A DNA stretch of 11,289 bases from Flavobacterium jumunjinense (GTDB taxonomy: Bacteria > Bacteroidota > Bacteroidia > Flavobacteriales > Flavobacteriaceae): the NCBI RefSeq assembly GCF_021650975.2, contig NZ_CP091287.1:1-11289 (forward strand), read 5' to 3'. Shown piece by piece: positions 1-8,214 of the stretch (the stretch's first letter is position 1; every line of letters begins with the position of its first letter). The position numbers were made by a program, and so were the translations under genes. The notes under the pieces are model-generated. The model did not search any database. It saw only the letters and a list, made by a program, of their open reading frames with translations, and was not told the origin of the DNA.

Positions 1-1935
1 ATGTATAAAATGATAAAAAAAATTATTGTAATATTAACCCTGAGTCTATTCACCCATTCTCTTTTTGCACAGCAAGACCTTAATGAATTAGGACGAAAAT
101 TAGATGAGTTTTCGAAGATAAAGCCAGGTATTAATGAGGTCGTAAAGATTGATGTTTCAGGGCTATCTTTATATGATTTAATTATTGCAATTTCTGAAGA
201 ACATCAATTGAATGTGAGTGTTGATAATGACTTAAATACTCCTGTGGTTAATAATTTTCATGATGTAACAGTAAAAGATATCTTCTTGTTTTTAGTTCAG
301 AAATATGATCTAGAAGCAAGCTTTATGAGTAATATTATTATTTTTAAAAAGCGAAAAGAAGTAAAAATAATTGAGAAGAAACAGCAAAAAATAATTGATG
401 TTAGTTACAATCCTCAGAATGATTTTTTATCGGTTAAATTAGAAAATGACTCATTGCCAGCTGTAGCACAAGCTATTATTGATAAATCGGGTAAAAATGT
501 AGTTTTGGCACCCGATATTAAAACGATAAAAGTGTCTTCCTATATTCTTAACCGTCCTTTTGAACAAGTTATTGATATGATGGCAAAATCGAATGATTTA
601 GTAGCTACAAAAGATGATAATGGTTTCTATTATTTAGAAAAAAACACCTTGCCAAAGGAAGCAAATTCATCATCTGTCTCAAATAACAGAAACTCAAATA
701 GGAACAAACAAAAACCTGCTTCTGGTTCGGAAGGGTCTTATGATGTTGAAGTGGACAATCAAGGTTTCTTAACAGTTAAGGCAAACGTAGCTGACGCAAC
801 TGATTTATTGATTGAAGCGGCCGAGAAACTGAACGTAAATTATTTCATTTATAACAAACCAGAAAATGAGAAAACATCGCTTTTAGCCAATAAAATCACT
901 TTTGATGACTTATTGAGTCATGTTTTTAAAGGTAAAAAATACACCTATAAAAATCAGGATGGTTTTTATCTTATTGGTGAACAATCTACAGAAGGATTGC
1001 GTTCTACAGAGATTATTCCATTAGAGAATCGCTCTATCGAATCTGTTTTACAATCCTTACCAAAAATATTCAATGATAAAGTTGAAATTAAAGAATTTGT
1101 TGAACTTAACTCTTTGATTGCTTCAGGGGCAAAATCGACTATTGAGGAATTAAAATTATACATTAAACAGATTGATAAAGTTGTTCCTTTGGTTCAAATA
1201 GAAGTGATTATTGTTCAATATAACAAATCCTATGATGTTCAAACGGGTTTAAAAGCGGGATTAGATAAGCTAAATAAAGCACAAACAGGTGGTGTTCTTT
1301 TTCCAACGACAGATGTAAACCTTGGGAGTTCTTCTGTGAATAGTTTGATAGACGCTTTTAATGGTCTTGGACTTCTTAAATTAGGTAAGGTTACCGATGC
1401 TTTTTATTTGAATTTAAAACTGCTAGAAAACAATTCTATAATTAAAATAGAATCAACACCAAAAATAGCTACATTAAGTGGTCATGAAGCAACATTATCT
1501 ATTGGAGAAACGAATTATTATTTTGAACAAAATAATCGTATTCTAAATAATAATATTGGAAATGGAGGTGATATTTTGCAATCTGGAACATGGAAACCAA
1601 CTGAAGCTAATCTGGCTGTCAAAATAAAACCCTATGTTTCTGCGGATGAAAATGTAACACTAAATATTAATGTTGAGAAAAGTGCTTTCTTAGGTAGAGC
1701 TGGAGAAAATGCTCCTCCTGGTAAAGCAACGCAACAATTTGAATCTTTAGTAAGAGTAAAGAACAATGAAATGATACTATTAGGTGGTTTAGATGAATTA
1801 AAAAAAGAAAACTCAGGAACGGGTGTGCCTTTAATCTCTAGAATTCCTATTATTAAATGGTTTTTTAGTAGCAAAAAGAAAGCAAAAGGAAATTCTAAAC
1901 TGCATATTTTCATTAAACCAACAATTGTGTATTAA
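1..1935 (+). CDS. gspD: Type II secretion system secretin (GspD/PulD family)
   Basis: This gene encodes the outer-membrane secretin ring through which T2SS substrates, or a pseudopilus, pass. The 644-residue product starts with a signal peptide (KMIKK, a hydrophobic stretch, likely cleavage FA|QQ after residue 23). An N0/STN-like domain follows at about 45-115 and further small N-domains at about 130-215. A Ser/Asn-rich linker spans about 218-243, with two more N-type domains at about 245-395. The secretin core lies at about 395-640: it opens with VPLVQIEVIIVQ and carries the family-typical end (MILLGGLDE, then VPLISRIPIIKWFF and a final FIKPTIVY). The start is the first base of the window; an ATG at codon 4 is an alternative, and no upstream signal can be judged. 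Its stop overlaps the next start by one base (TAATG), so it leads a translationally coupled operon. The family call is firm; the substrate is unknown. Confidence 0.93.
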   Translation: MYKMIKKIIVILTLSLFTHSLFAQQDLNELGRKLDEFSKIKPGINEVVKIDVSGLSLYDLIIAISEEHQLNVSVDNDLNTPVVNNFHDVTVKDIFLFLVQKYDLEASFMSNIIIFKKRKEVKIIEKKQQKIIDVSYNPQNDFLSVKLENDSLPAVAQAIIDKSGKNVVLAPDIKTIKVSSYILNRPFEQVIDMMAKSNDLVATKDDNGFYYLEKNTLPKEANSSSVSNNRNSNRNKQKPASGSEGSYDVEVDNQGFLTVKANVADATDLLIEAAEKLNVNYFIYNKPENEKTSLLANKITFDDLLSHVFKGKKYTYKNQDGFYLIGEQSTEGLRSTEIIPLENRSIESVLQSLPKIFNDKVEIKEFVELNSLIASGAKSTIEELKLYIKQIDKVVPLVQIEVIIVQYNKSYDVQTGLKAGLDKLNKAQTGGVLFPTTDVNLGSSSVNSLIDAFNGLGLLKLGKVTDAFYLNLKLLENNSIIKIESTPKIATLSGHEATLSIGETNYYFEQNNRILNNNIGNGGDILQSGTWKPTEANLAVKIKPYVSADENVTLNINVEKSAFLGRAGENAPPGKATQQFESLVRVKNNEMILLGGLDELKKENSGTGVPLISRIPIIKWFFSSKKKAKGNSKLHIFIKPTIVY

Positions 1936-3113
1936 TGCTAAATTTTCTTTCTAAAATATTCAAAATCAATAGTATTCAAGTTGTAGGTATCTATCAAGAA
2001 ACCGACAGTGAAAGATATACTTTGCTTACTTTTAAAAAAGAAAAAAATCAATTAAAACTAATAGAAAACAAGAGTTTTATTTCTAAGAAAACTTTTTTAG
2101 AAAATATCGACCTAAAGCTACCTATTGTTCTAGCGATTGATGGAAAAGGAGTTCTAAATAAGAATATTGATAGTACTAGTGATATTGATTTGGCTTGGCA
2201 AAAAAACATCGATTTCAATACCATTTATCACACTAGTTATACTTTAAAAAACAATACATTCATTAGTTTTTGTAGAAAGAATATTGCAGACGAATGGTTG
2301 TCTCTTTTTGAAAGCAAAAAAGCACAAATTATTGATGTTTACATTGGTTCATTTCTTTCTGTTTTGTTAGCCGATAATTTAAGTTCTCCTGTCGTTTATT
2401 CAGGAGATTTAGCTTTGGTATTGGAACAAAATGAGATTGTCAATTTTTCAAAACCAGAAGCTATTCCATCTGCTAATTATACGATAGGTGAACATTCTGT
2501 TTCTAATTTTGTATTGCCGTTATATGGTATTGGTTTGAACTATTTTGTACAGAATGATTCCATTTCTAAATCAGAATTTAATAACAATTCTATTGATGAA
2601 GTTGTTTATAGAAAGGCTTTTTCAACTTTCGGTTTAATAATGCTTGTTGGTTTTTTAATCACTTTATTAGCGAGTTATTTGACAATTCAATATTATAGCG
2701 AGAAAAATGCAGCATTGAACATTCAAAATGTATACTCTAACAAAGCCTACCAACAAATTGTTACTTTAGAAAAGCAGAAAAAAGACAAAGAAAAAATCAT
2801 TAAAGATTCTGGATTTTTATCGGATAAATTCCTGTCTTTTTATTCCTATGAAATTATAAAATCGATACCGAACTCCATTTCGTTAAACGAATTAAACACA
2901 GCTCCTTTGCAGAAAGTTGTGAAGCATAATGAGAAAGTTGAAATTACTCCAGGGACTATCTGGGTAAAAGGAGTAACCGTGAATGAAGATGAATTTAATA
3001 ATTGGTTAAGAAGCTTAAAATCCTTTCATTGGATTGCAAAATTTGAATTGGAAAGCTTGAAGAAAGACAAAAAAAACAATACTCAATTTAGTTTAAAAAT
3101 ACGTATTAAATAA
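1935..3113 (+). CDS. GspL/PilN-like inner-membrane T2SS assembly protein
   Basis: The 392-residue product has a bitopic layout: about 230 residues predicted cytoplasmic, one strong transmembrane helix at about 231-253 (GLIMLVGFLITLLASYL), a Lys/Glu-rich coiled coil at about 260-295, and a C-terminal domain of about 100 residues predicted periplasmic. This is the arrangement of GspL, or of a PilM-PilN fusion, which links the cytoplasmic ATPase to the periplasmic platform. I see no clear nucleotide-binding motif in the N-terminal part. The call therefore rests on topology and position: it lies between the secretin and a GspM/PilO-like gene, with one-base TAATG overlaps on both sides. Sequence identity to classical GspL is likely very low. 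Confidence 0.7.
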   Translation: MLNFLSKIFKINSIQVVGIYQETDSERYTLLTFKKEKNQLKLIENKSFISKKTFLENIDLKLPIVLAIDGKGVLNKNIDSTSDIDLAWQKNIDFNTIYHTSYTLKNNTFISFCRKNIADEWLSLFESKKAQIIDVYIGSFLSVLLADNLSSPVVYSGDLALVLEQNEIVNFSKPEAIPSANYTIGEHSVSNFVLPLYGIGLNYFVQNDSISKSEFNNNSIDEVVYRKAFSTFGLIMLVGFLITLLASYLTIQYYSEKNAALNIQNVYSNKAYQQIVTLEKQKKDKEKIIKDSGFLSDKFLSFYSYEIIKSIPNSISLNELNTAPLQKVVKHNEKVEITPGTIWVKGVTVNEDEFNNWLRSLKSFHWIAKFELESLKKDKKNNTQFSLKIRIK

Positions 3114-3664
3114 TGTTTGAACAGTACACATACAAACAAAAATGTATTGCGTTAGTGGTAATCTTCTTGATGCTGTCTTATACAGCATACAAACGTTCAT
3201 TTAAAAGCTTAATTGAGGTTTATCAAGAAAATAAAGAACTAACAAAACGTTCTGATGAAATAGCTAGTAAGTCTAAAAATTTAGATGTGCTTTCAATGGA
3301 AATAGCAAGTTATGATAAATACTTAGGAAATCAGAACGTAGAGAGAGATGTTGTGCAACAAGAAATTATTGCTTTTGCTACACAACATGAAGGAATTTCT
3401 ATTAATGATTTACAAGCTATTCATACTTTTGAAGGTGAAAACTATACCATTTACACCAATCAATTAGATATTACAGGAAACATTAATAATTTATTAAAAT
3501 TAGGATATGATTTTGAAACAAAATTCAATTATTCAAGAGTGGTGAGTACTAATTATTATACTGTAAAAAAGAATAATAGTAATGAAGTATTACATTTAAA
3601 AATAGTATTTCAGAATTATGAGATTGGTAATAAAAAAGTAGTAAAAGAAGATAACGATAAATAA
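3113..3664 (+). CDS. GspM/PilO-like inner-membrane T2SS assembly protein
   Basis: This 183-residue protein has a short cytoplasmic start, one transmembrane helix at about 10-26 (CIALVVIFLMLSYTAYK), a coiled-coil region at about 30-65 and a C-terminal alpha/beta domain. That is the usual form of GspM and PilO, which pair with GspL/PilN in the inner-membrane platform. The C-terminal part (ITGNINNLLKLGYDFE and following) resembles the ferredoxin-like fold region of PilO, where a strand is followed by a 'gnI..ll.ll..le' helix. The start overlaps the stop of the preceding gene by one base, and the next gene begins nine bases after its stop. The assignment comes from topology, size and operon position more than from diagnostic residues. 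Confidence 0.68.
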   Translation: MFEQYTYKQKCIALVVIFLMLSYTAYKRSFKSLIEVYQENKELTKRSDEIASKSKNLDVLSMEIASYDKYLGNQNVERDVVQQEIIAFATQHEGISINDLQAIHTFEGENYTIYTNQLDITGNINNLLKLGYDFETKFNYSRVVSTNYYTVKKNNSNEVLHLKIVFQNYEIGNKKVVKEDNDK

Positions 3665-3673
3665 AATTTAGAC

Positions 3674-4633
3674 ATGAAAATAATACATAAATTAATCCTA
3701 ATTGCTTTAGCAGTATTCACTTTTTCTTGTGAAGATATTCTAGAAGAAGACATTTCTAATGATTTGGTTCAAGTGGTTTACCCTTTAGAAGGAGCAACTG
3801 TAGAAAGTAATGTAACTGTTTTTCAGTGGAATCAATTAGATGGAGCAGATGATTATCGTGTGCAAGTATACAATAACAATCAGTTTAAAGTATTCGATAC
3901 CTTAGTAAACACAAACACAGTAACGTTGCCATTAATTCAAGGTACCTATCAATGGAGAGTGAGAGGAGAAAATTCAGCATATCAATCTACTTATTCTTTT
4001 CCTTTAACCTTTGATGTAGAAGAATCGGACGATCTTACGAATCAACAAGTAGTATTAGTCGCGCCTTCAGCAAGCTTTGCTACCAATTTAAACACAATAA
4101 CATTGTCATGGAATGATTTAACTGCCGCAGATCATTATAAAGTTGAAGTAATAAATATAACATCTGGAAGTATTGTCTTCACGCAAGACAATGTTACGAC
4201 TACCAACGTAACATTGAACAGTTCACATATTACTAGTGACGGTCAATATACATGGAAAGTAAAAGCTTATAATACAACAACGTCAACTGAAACGGTATAT
4301 TCAACAAGGAGTTTTTTAAGGGATATTGTTGTTCCAAATCAGCCACAAAACAATCAACCAGCAAATAATGCTTCACAAACGATTAATCAAACGGTTAGTT
4401 TTAGTTGGACCATTTCTCAAGATTCTGGAGTAATACAATCGGCTATTACTTATGAATTACAAATTGCATCCGATCTTAATTTCACAACTATTATCCAAAC
4501 ATCACCTGCAACAGGAACAAGTTATCAACAAGCATTTGCTACTGCTGGAGTATATTATTGGAGAGTGAGAGCTAAAGATGCAGCCGGAAATGTAGGAGCC
4601 TATAGTTCTGGTAACAAATTAACAATCAACTAA
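3674..4633 (+). CDS. Lipoprotein with three fibronectin type III-like domains, in T2SS operon
   Basis: The 319-residue product begins with a lipoprotein signal peptide ending in the lipobox TFSC (Cys19). An acidic stretch follows (EDILEED). In Bacteroidota, acidic residues just after the cysteine are known to act as a surface-export signal, so display on the outer face is possible but inferred. Three FN3-like modules follow at about 32-118, 125-215 and 220-319. Each carries the pattern of a core Trp (VFQWNQL, LSWNDL, FSWTIS) and a closing 'Y.WRVRA/YTWKVKA' strand. It sits between the GspM-like and GspC-like genes, with only 9 and 3 bases of spacing. It probably works with the secretin, either as an outer-membrane accessory (pilotin-like by position only) or as a binding subunit. 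No enzyme motif is visible. Confidence 0.8.
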   Translation: MKIIHKLILIALAVFTFSCEDILEEDISNDLVQVVYPLEGATVESNVTVFQWNQLDGADDYRVQVYNNNQFKVFDTLVNTNTVTLPLIQGTYQWRVRGENSAYQSTYSFPLTFDVEESDDLTNQQVVLVAPSASFATNLNTITLSWNDLTAADHYKVEVINITSGSIVFTQDNVTTTNVTLNSSHITSDGQYTWKVKAYNTTTSTETVYSTRSFLRDIVVPNQPQNNQPANNASQTINQTVSFSWTISQDSGVIQSAITYELQIASDLNFTTIIQTSPATGTSYQQAFATAGVYYWRVRAKDAAGNVGAYSSGNKLTIN

Positions 4634-4636
4634 AAA

Positions 4637-5128
4637 ATGGATACAAAAAAAACGATTAATATCATTCTTATTCTTGTAGTGCTTTCACTTTGGGGAACAG
4701 TGGGCTATAAATATATTAATCGTTTTTTTGGAGATGATGAATTGGATTATACGCTTTCTAATGCCTATAATTATGATGCTATTTCTATCATCAAAAAAGA
4801 TACTTTTGCTTTGCACCCCTTAACAAAAGACCCTTTCTTAAACAAAGTGTTTTCTAAACCCACAACTGCACCAATAATAGTTCGTTCGACACCCGTAGTA
4901 AAAAAAGAGCCAGAACCAAAAGCAATTACACCCTTTCCTTATGTGCAATATTTCGGTTATATTAAGTCAAAAGACAAAAAAGAAGAACTAATACTAGTTA
5001 AAGTCAATAATCGCTTAGAACGCGTTAGATTGAACAGCGACATTGATGGTTTAGTAATTAAAAAAATCTATAAAGACTCTGTTTCTGTGTTTTACAACAA
5101 TGAAACGAGAAGTTTTAAGAAAAAGTAA
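4637..5128 (+). CDS. GspC/PilP-like inner-membrane clamp protein
   Basis: The 163-residue protein has one N-terminal transmembrane helix at about 8-25 (IILILVVLSLWGTVGYKYI), a flexible linker with Pro and Lys/Glu, and a small beta-rich domain from about 98 to 163 (YVQYFGYIKS..., ELILVKVNNRLERVRL, VSVFYNNETRSFKK). This is the build of the GspC homology region and of PilP, which connect the inner-membrane platform to the secretin N-domains. Its segment 'LTKDPFL' matches the conserved 'rDPF' element that often precedes the PilP domain. It is the last gene of the first operon: its start lies 3 bases after the lipoprotein gene, and a strong hairpin terminator begins about 50 bases downstream. Confidence 0.72.
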   Translation: MDTKKTINIILILVVLSLWGTVGYKYINRFFGDDELDYTLSNAYNYDAISIIKKDTFALHPLTKDPFLNKVFSKPTTAPIIVRSTPVVKKEPEPKAITPFPYVQYFGYIKSKDKKEELILVKVNNRLERVRLNSDIDGLVIKKIYKDSVSVFYNNETRSFKKK

Positions 5129-5179
5129 TTTTAAAGACATATTGCATAATTTGAAATTATTTGATACTTCAAAACTGCT

Positions 5180-5217
5180 AAAAAGTTTATTGAAACTCGT
5201 TTCAATAAACTTTTTTT
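5180..5217 (+). terminator. Intrinsic terminator after the gspD-to-gspC-like operon
   Basis: A perfect 16-bp stem (5180-5195 pairing with 5200-5215) closes a four-base CTCG loop and runs into a T tract (5211-5217). The A-rich 5' side and T-rich 3' side also fit termination on the opposite strand, so it may be bidirectional. It separates the secretin operon from the accessory island. Confidence 0.85.
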
Positions 5218-5322
5218 ATAAATGAAAACTCAGAAGAACAGTGTCAAAAAATCTGATATTACATTCAATAAAACTGTTTAAATTATTGGATAAAAAGTCA
5301 ACTTACCATTACTATAACAACA

Positions 5323-5442
5323 AAAGCCACTTGATTTCTTCCTTGCAATGATTAAGTGGCTTTGTCTTTTTATTGTGCTACGAGGTCGGGAGACCATCGT
5401 AGAGCGTGTGCATTTTATTTAGAACTCTTCTGAGAGCTGGGA
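5323..5442. repeat. Structured repeat copy R1 (three hairpins)
   Basis: This is the first of two direct copies. It has three consecutive hairpins. H1 is AAAGCCACTT (5323-5332) pairing with AAGTGGCTTT (5354-5363). H2 is CTACGAGGTC (5378-5387) pairing with GACC-A-TCGTAG (5392-5402), around a GGGA loop and one bulged A. H3 is CTC/GAG at 5425-5434. From 5358 to 5442 it matches 5792-5877 with four substitutions and one one-base indel. H1 keeps its stem but has a wholly different loop from the second copy. Homology ends exactly where gspF-like coding sequence begins. Confidence 0.85.
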
Positions 5443-5660
5443 ACAATTTGGTTTCTATGGTCGAAGTTGCAGAACAGATTAACCAAATAGACACTATGTT
5501 TGAACGCTTAACGGAACAATACAATGAAGAAATTAGCCATCAAACAAAGATGATTGGTGTCGTTTTAGAACCTATGATAATTATTGTTATTGGAGTTGTT
5601 GTTATTATGGTCTCTATGTATGCTCCAATGTTCGATTTAAGCAAAATTATTAATAGTTAA
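5406..5660 (+). pseudogene. gspF: gspF remnant (C-terminal end of T2SS platform protein)
   Basis: An 84-codon open frame, formally from a GTG at 5406, carries only the C-terminal end of a GspF/PilC-family inner-membrane platform protein. From about residue 13 (base 5442) it shows the typical pattern: MVEVAEQ, then IDTMFERLTEQYNEEI, then a final membrane helix (LEPMIIIVIGVVVIMVSMYAPMFDL). GspF proteins are usually near 400 residues, so about 80% of the gene is missing. The first dozen codons come from the upstream repeat, not from gspF. No other gspF sequence is visible in the window. The remnant lies between the two direct repeats and downstream of a terminator, so expression is unlikely. It could be a decayed native gene cut by the island, or a duplicated piece carried in by recombination. 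Confidence 0.82.
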
Positions 5661-5775
5661 TACTTTTTTATCTCTAAGAATTCAGAACGTAATGGTAAAA
5701 TAAATCGCATTTGTTAAAATCTATGTCTTTCAAAGAAGACAACTTTCTTAAGCTAAACAATTATGCAAAACAACT

Positions 5776-5877
5776 AAAGCCACATTACTGTGGCTTTGTC
5801 TTTTATATTGTGCTACGAGGTCAGGAGACCATCGTAGAGTGTGTGCGTTTTATTTAGAACTCTTCGGAGAGCTGGGA
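5776..5877. repeat. Structured repeat copy R2 (three hairpins)
   Basis: This second direct copy has the same three hairpins. H1 is AAAGCCAC (5776-5783) pairing with GTGGCTTT (5790-5797), around a six-base loop. H2 is CTACGAGGTC (5813-5822) pairing with GACC-A-TCGTAG (5827-5837). H3 is CTC-TTCG-GAG (5860-5869), a classic stable UUCG-type tetraloop. Differences from the first copy fall in loops and unpaired positions, not in the H2 stem. It lies directly 3' of the minus-strand membrane-protein gene and could end that transcript. Confidence 0.85.
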
Positions 5878-5897
5878 GCGGGGTAGAAAATATTTTT

Positions 5898-6302
5898 TTA
5901 TTTAAAACACGATAATAAATCGACAAAAAAATTTGATAAATTATCATGAATTGTCAATATAGCTAAAATAAAAATTGTAATAATTGACATAAAAAAAAGC
6001 AATATATTTTTTACGACTTTTTTTCTTATAAACTCAATTTTCTCTATTTCAGATTTTTTAAAAAGCATAAATCCTGCTTTAGGATACGCCCCTTTTAATA
6101 TATTACTATTAACTTTAGAGTGTTTTGTTAACTCTTCTTTAAAAGATAAAAAATTTAAAATATAATAATAGAAACAAGGTAGAGAAAAAAAAATAAAAAA
6201 GAAAACAGTCGTATATTTATAAAACCCAACTTTTAGGATAACCATCAAAAAGGAAGTGAAAAATATTAATAACAAATATTTTGAAAAAACATTAGCCTTC
6301 AT
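5898..6302 (-). CDS. Small membrane protein, candidate immunity protein of the minus-strand Rhs tip
   Basis: This 134-residue protein has three predicted membrane helices, at about 8-28, 30-52 and 98-118. A positively charged, more polar region lies between the second and third. I recognise no family. Its start overlaps the end of the Rhs tip gene (its ATG at 6302-6300 precedes the Rhs stop at 6294-6292), so the two are translationally coupled. A small gene directly after an Rhs toxin tip is the usual place for the cognate immunity protein. A membrane-embedded immunity protein fits a toxin that acts on or in the inner membrane. Both of those statements are inference from context. The structured repeat R2 follows within about 20 bases of its stop. 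Confidence 0.68.
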   Translation of the reverse strand: MKANVFSKYLLLIFFTSFLMVILKVGFYKYTTVFFFIFFSLPCFYYYILNFLSFKEELTKHSKVNSNILKGAYPKAGFMLFKKSEIEKIEFIRKKVVKNILLFFMSIITIFILAILTIHDNLSNFFVDLLSCFK

Positions 6303-7269
6303 TACTGATAGAATTTTGAATAGTTACTTTAGTCTGATTTAATTTATCTATTGACTCTGTTGTTTCTTTAATCGAATTATTAGTTTCTTTCAATTTTCTA
6401 TTTAAAGAGTTTCTGTAATCTAATTCTTTTCTGTAATTCATTGTTTTACCTTTAGTTCTATTTTCTTTTGTTATTCTATTTAGAGTATTAGTATATTCCA
6501 TTCTATAATCGTATTTACTACTTTCCAATTCTTTTAAAGTTTCTTTCTCTTCTTTTATTTTACCATCAATTTTAGTAATGGCTTCATAAGCAAATGTAAT
6601 GGCTTTTGCTCTATCTGAAACTGGCTTAACAGTTGTTGGTCCATACTCATATGAAATATCAAGAGGTGATAACCCCACACCAAGTCCAATTTCGAGAGAA
6701 AATCCTGATAATAAATTATTATTACTATCTGTAGTTTGTAAATATCCGACACCACCAGTAACAACTTCTCCACCAGATAATCCAAAAGAATGACTTGGAG
6801 TTGCGAAATCTTTAACAGTTTTCATTGTAGGATAAACCATAACTTTAAGAGCAGATACACCAGCTGAAATATTAGTTTTACCTCCAACTGACCAATTACT
6901 ATATTCATAAATCCCATCAGGAGCAAACACATATCCATCTCCAAAACTACCAGAAACCACAAATGAGACATTAAACTCTTTACCTACAGAAACAACCTCT
7001 AATCCTTCTAATTCAATCCCATCAATTAATCTGTTTTCACTAAATGCATAAGGTGAATTCCAAGGGTATTTTTTAAACAACGGATCCACAGCAAAAAACC
7101 TACCTACCCTCGGGTCGTGCATCCTAAAAGTATAATTTAAAGAATTTCCTTTCCCTTTTAATTCGTCATCTTTTTCTTGTCCTTGGAAGCCGTAACGGTA
7201 GTCATTCCCGGTGCTGGTGCGACCTGGGAGTGTCATTCCAAAAGGATAGTAGTCGAATGCATGATCCAC
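6292..7269 (-). CDS. 5'-truncated Rhs protein with C-terminal toxin tip of unknown type
   Basis: The open frame is 325 codons (formal GTG start at 7269-7267; an ATG at 7236-7234 is an alternative). The first 91 residues are the end of an Rhs repeat-associated core: [56 protein letters not shown] and the border ELEGLE. After this comes a variable tip of 234 residues. It has a Gly-rich, beta-like middle ([28 protein letters not shown]) and a charged, helical, probably coiled-coil end (about 225-325, ending SNEG). I do not recognise the tip and see no nuclease or ADP-ribosyltransferase motif. The Rhs shell, normally well over 1000 residues, is absent, because homology stops at the head-to-head junction near 7252. 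It may be an orphan tip, silent unless recombined onto a full Rhs gene. A membrane-protein gene overlaps its stop. Confidence 0.8.
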   Translation of the reverse strand: MDHAFDYYPFGMTLPGRTSTGNDYRYGFQGQEKDDELKGKGNSLNYTFRMHDPRVGRFFAVDPLFKKYPWNSPYAFSENRLIDGIELEGLEVVSVGKEFNVSFVVSGSFGDGYVFAPDGIYEYSNWSVGGKTNISAGVSALKVMVYPTMKTVKDFATPSHSFGLSGGEVVTGGVGYLQTTDSNNNLLSGFSLEIGLGVGLSPLDISYEYGPTTVKPVSDRAKAITFAYEAITKIDGKIKEEKETLKELESSKYDYRMEYTNTLNRITKENRTKGKTMNYRKELDYRNSLNRKLKETNNSIKETTESIDKLNQTKVTIQNSISNEG

Positions 7270-8204
7270 GGCTTGGACGTTTTTTATCTAGAGACCCATT
7301 ATCTAAAAATTATCCTTGGAATAGTGATTATTCCTATTCTGAGAATAGAGTTGTCGATGGAATAGAGCTTGAAGGTTTAGAATATTTAAATTACAATGAT
7401 GCTAGAGTTGAATTTTCTAATGGTAGAATATATTTAAAACTTGAAAATTTTAATGATAATTTTCAAAAAACATATAAACAAAATAATCCATTATTTGGCT
7501 TAGGATCCAATGGTAGTTTAAAAGAAGACGTTTCTTTTAAAGTTAATTTAACATCAACTAATAATCTATCAGCTAATAGTGACGGAACACTTACAGATTC
7601 AAATTATGATATTATAAGGAATACTAGATATAATAAAGGAAACGGAAAAATAGACCGTAGACAAAGATTTGAAGGAAAAATTTTGAGTAAAGCTCAAACT
7701 GTAAAGACTTATGAGCCAACTCCGCTACCAGCAAAAGGTAGTGCTATGGCAATACTCCTCATTTATGATCTTTACAAGGGGATTAAAGAGTTTGTAGATA
7801 CAAAAGCAAACATGAAAGATAAACTTGCATTTGACGCACAAACACGTTCATGGGATGAAACAAAAGATGTATTTACTGGTGATATTCAGAGAAAAGGAAA
7901 TAGTTCAATTGTTGGTCTTGTTATAAGAGATATGCAAAAAGCTGTAAATCAAGGTTTGATAAAGCCAGAAAATTATAATATCAAAGATTTAACTGATATA
8001 GCCAATATTGTAATGTTCGGAGGAAATGGAAATGAAGGAGAAACTATTAGAAAAACTGCAGAAGCAATTATTAATAAAGTTTCAGATCCCGAAGCTAGTA
8101 TACGTTTAGCTATGATTAAAACAAAAGTTGATGAAATAAAGAATTTAAATAATGAAAATAGTACTGATGAGTCAAAGGAATGTCTTGCGTGTGATAAAAA
8201 GTAA
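7257..8204 (+). CDS. 5'-truncated Rhs protein with a second, different C-terminal toxin tip
   Basis: The frame is open from 7230, but the first nine codons there are antisense to the opposite Rhs fragment. I place the start at ATG 7257, where homology begins, giving 315 residues. The core remnant is only 42 residues: [28 protein letters not shown] and the border ELEGLE. It lacks the [14 protein letters not shown] part that the minus-strand copy keeps. The variable tip (273 residues, from 7383) has a polar beta-rich start, a hydrophobic stretch ([18 protein letters not shown]), a helical region ([15 protein letters not shown]...) and a C-x2-C pair at the extreme end (ECLACDKK). I recognise no toxin family. 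A lipoprotein gene follows ten bases after its stop. Without a shell or visible promoter it is probably an orphan tip. Confidence 0.78.
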   Translation: MHDPRLGRFLSRDPLSKNYPWNSDYSYSENRVVDGIELEGLEYLNYNDARVEFSNGRIYLKLENFNDNFQKTYKQNNPLFGLGSNGSLKEDVSFKVNLTSTNNLSANSDGTLTDSNYDIIRNTRYNKGNGKIDRRQRFEGKILSKAQTVKTYEPTPLPAKGSAMAILLIYDLYKGIKEFVDTKANMKDKLAFDAQTRSWDETKDVFTGDIQRKGNSSIVGLVIRDMQKAVNQGLIKPENYNIKDLTDIANIVMFGGNGNEGETIRKTAEAIINKVSDPEASIRLAMIKTKVDEIKNLNNENSTDESKECLACDKK

Positions 8205-8214
8205 AAAAATAGTT

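Noticed and set aside
966..1163. Minus-strand open frame of 65 codons inside the secretin gene
   Set aside because: It is antisense to well-conserved secretin N-domain coding sequence and has no start context or recognisable protein features.
1632..1913. Minus-strand open frame of 93 codons in the secretin core
   Set aside because: It is antisense to the conserved GGLDE and VPLISRIPIIKWFF region; its hydrophobicity is a by-product of the opposite codons.
6555..6785. Minus-strand frame (76 codons) and an overlapping plus-strand frame at 6599-6793 inside the Rhs tip
   Set aside because: Both are out of frame with, or antisense to, the continuous Rhs reading frame and show no independent signals.
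7177..7365. Plus-strand open frame of 62 codons across the Rhs junction
   Set aside because: It runs over the antisense of one Rhs core and a wrong frame of the other; no protein-like pattern.
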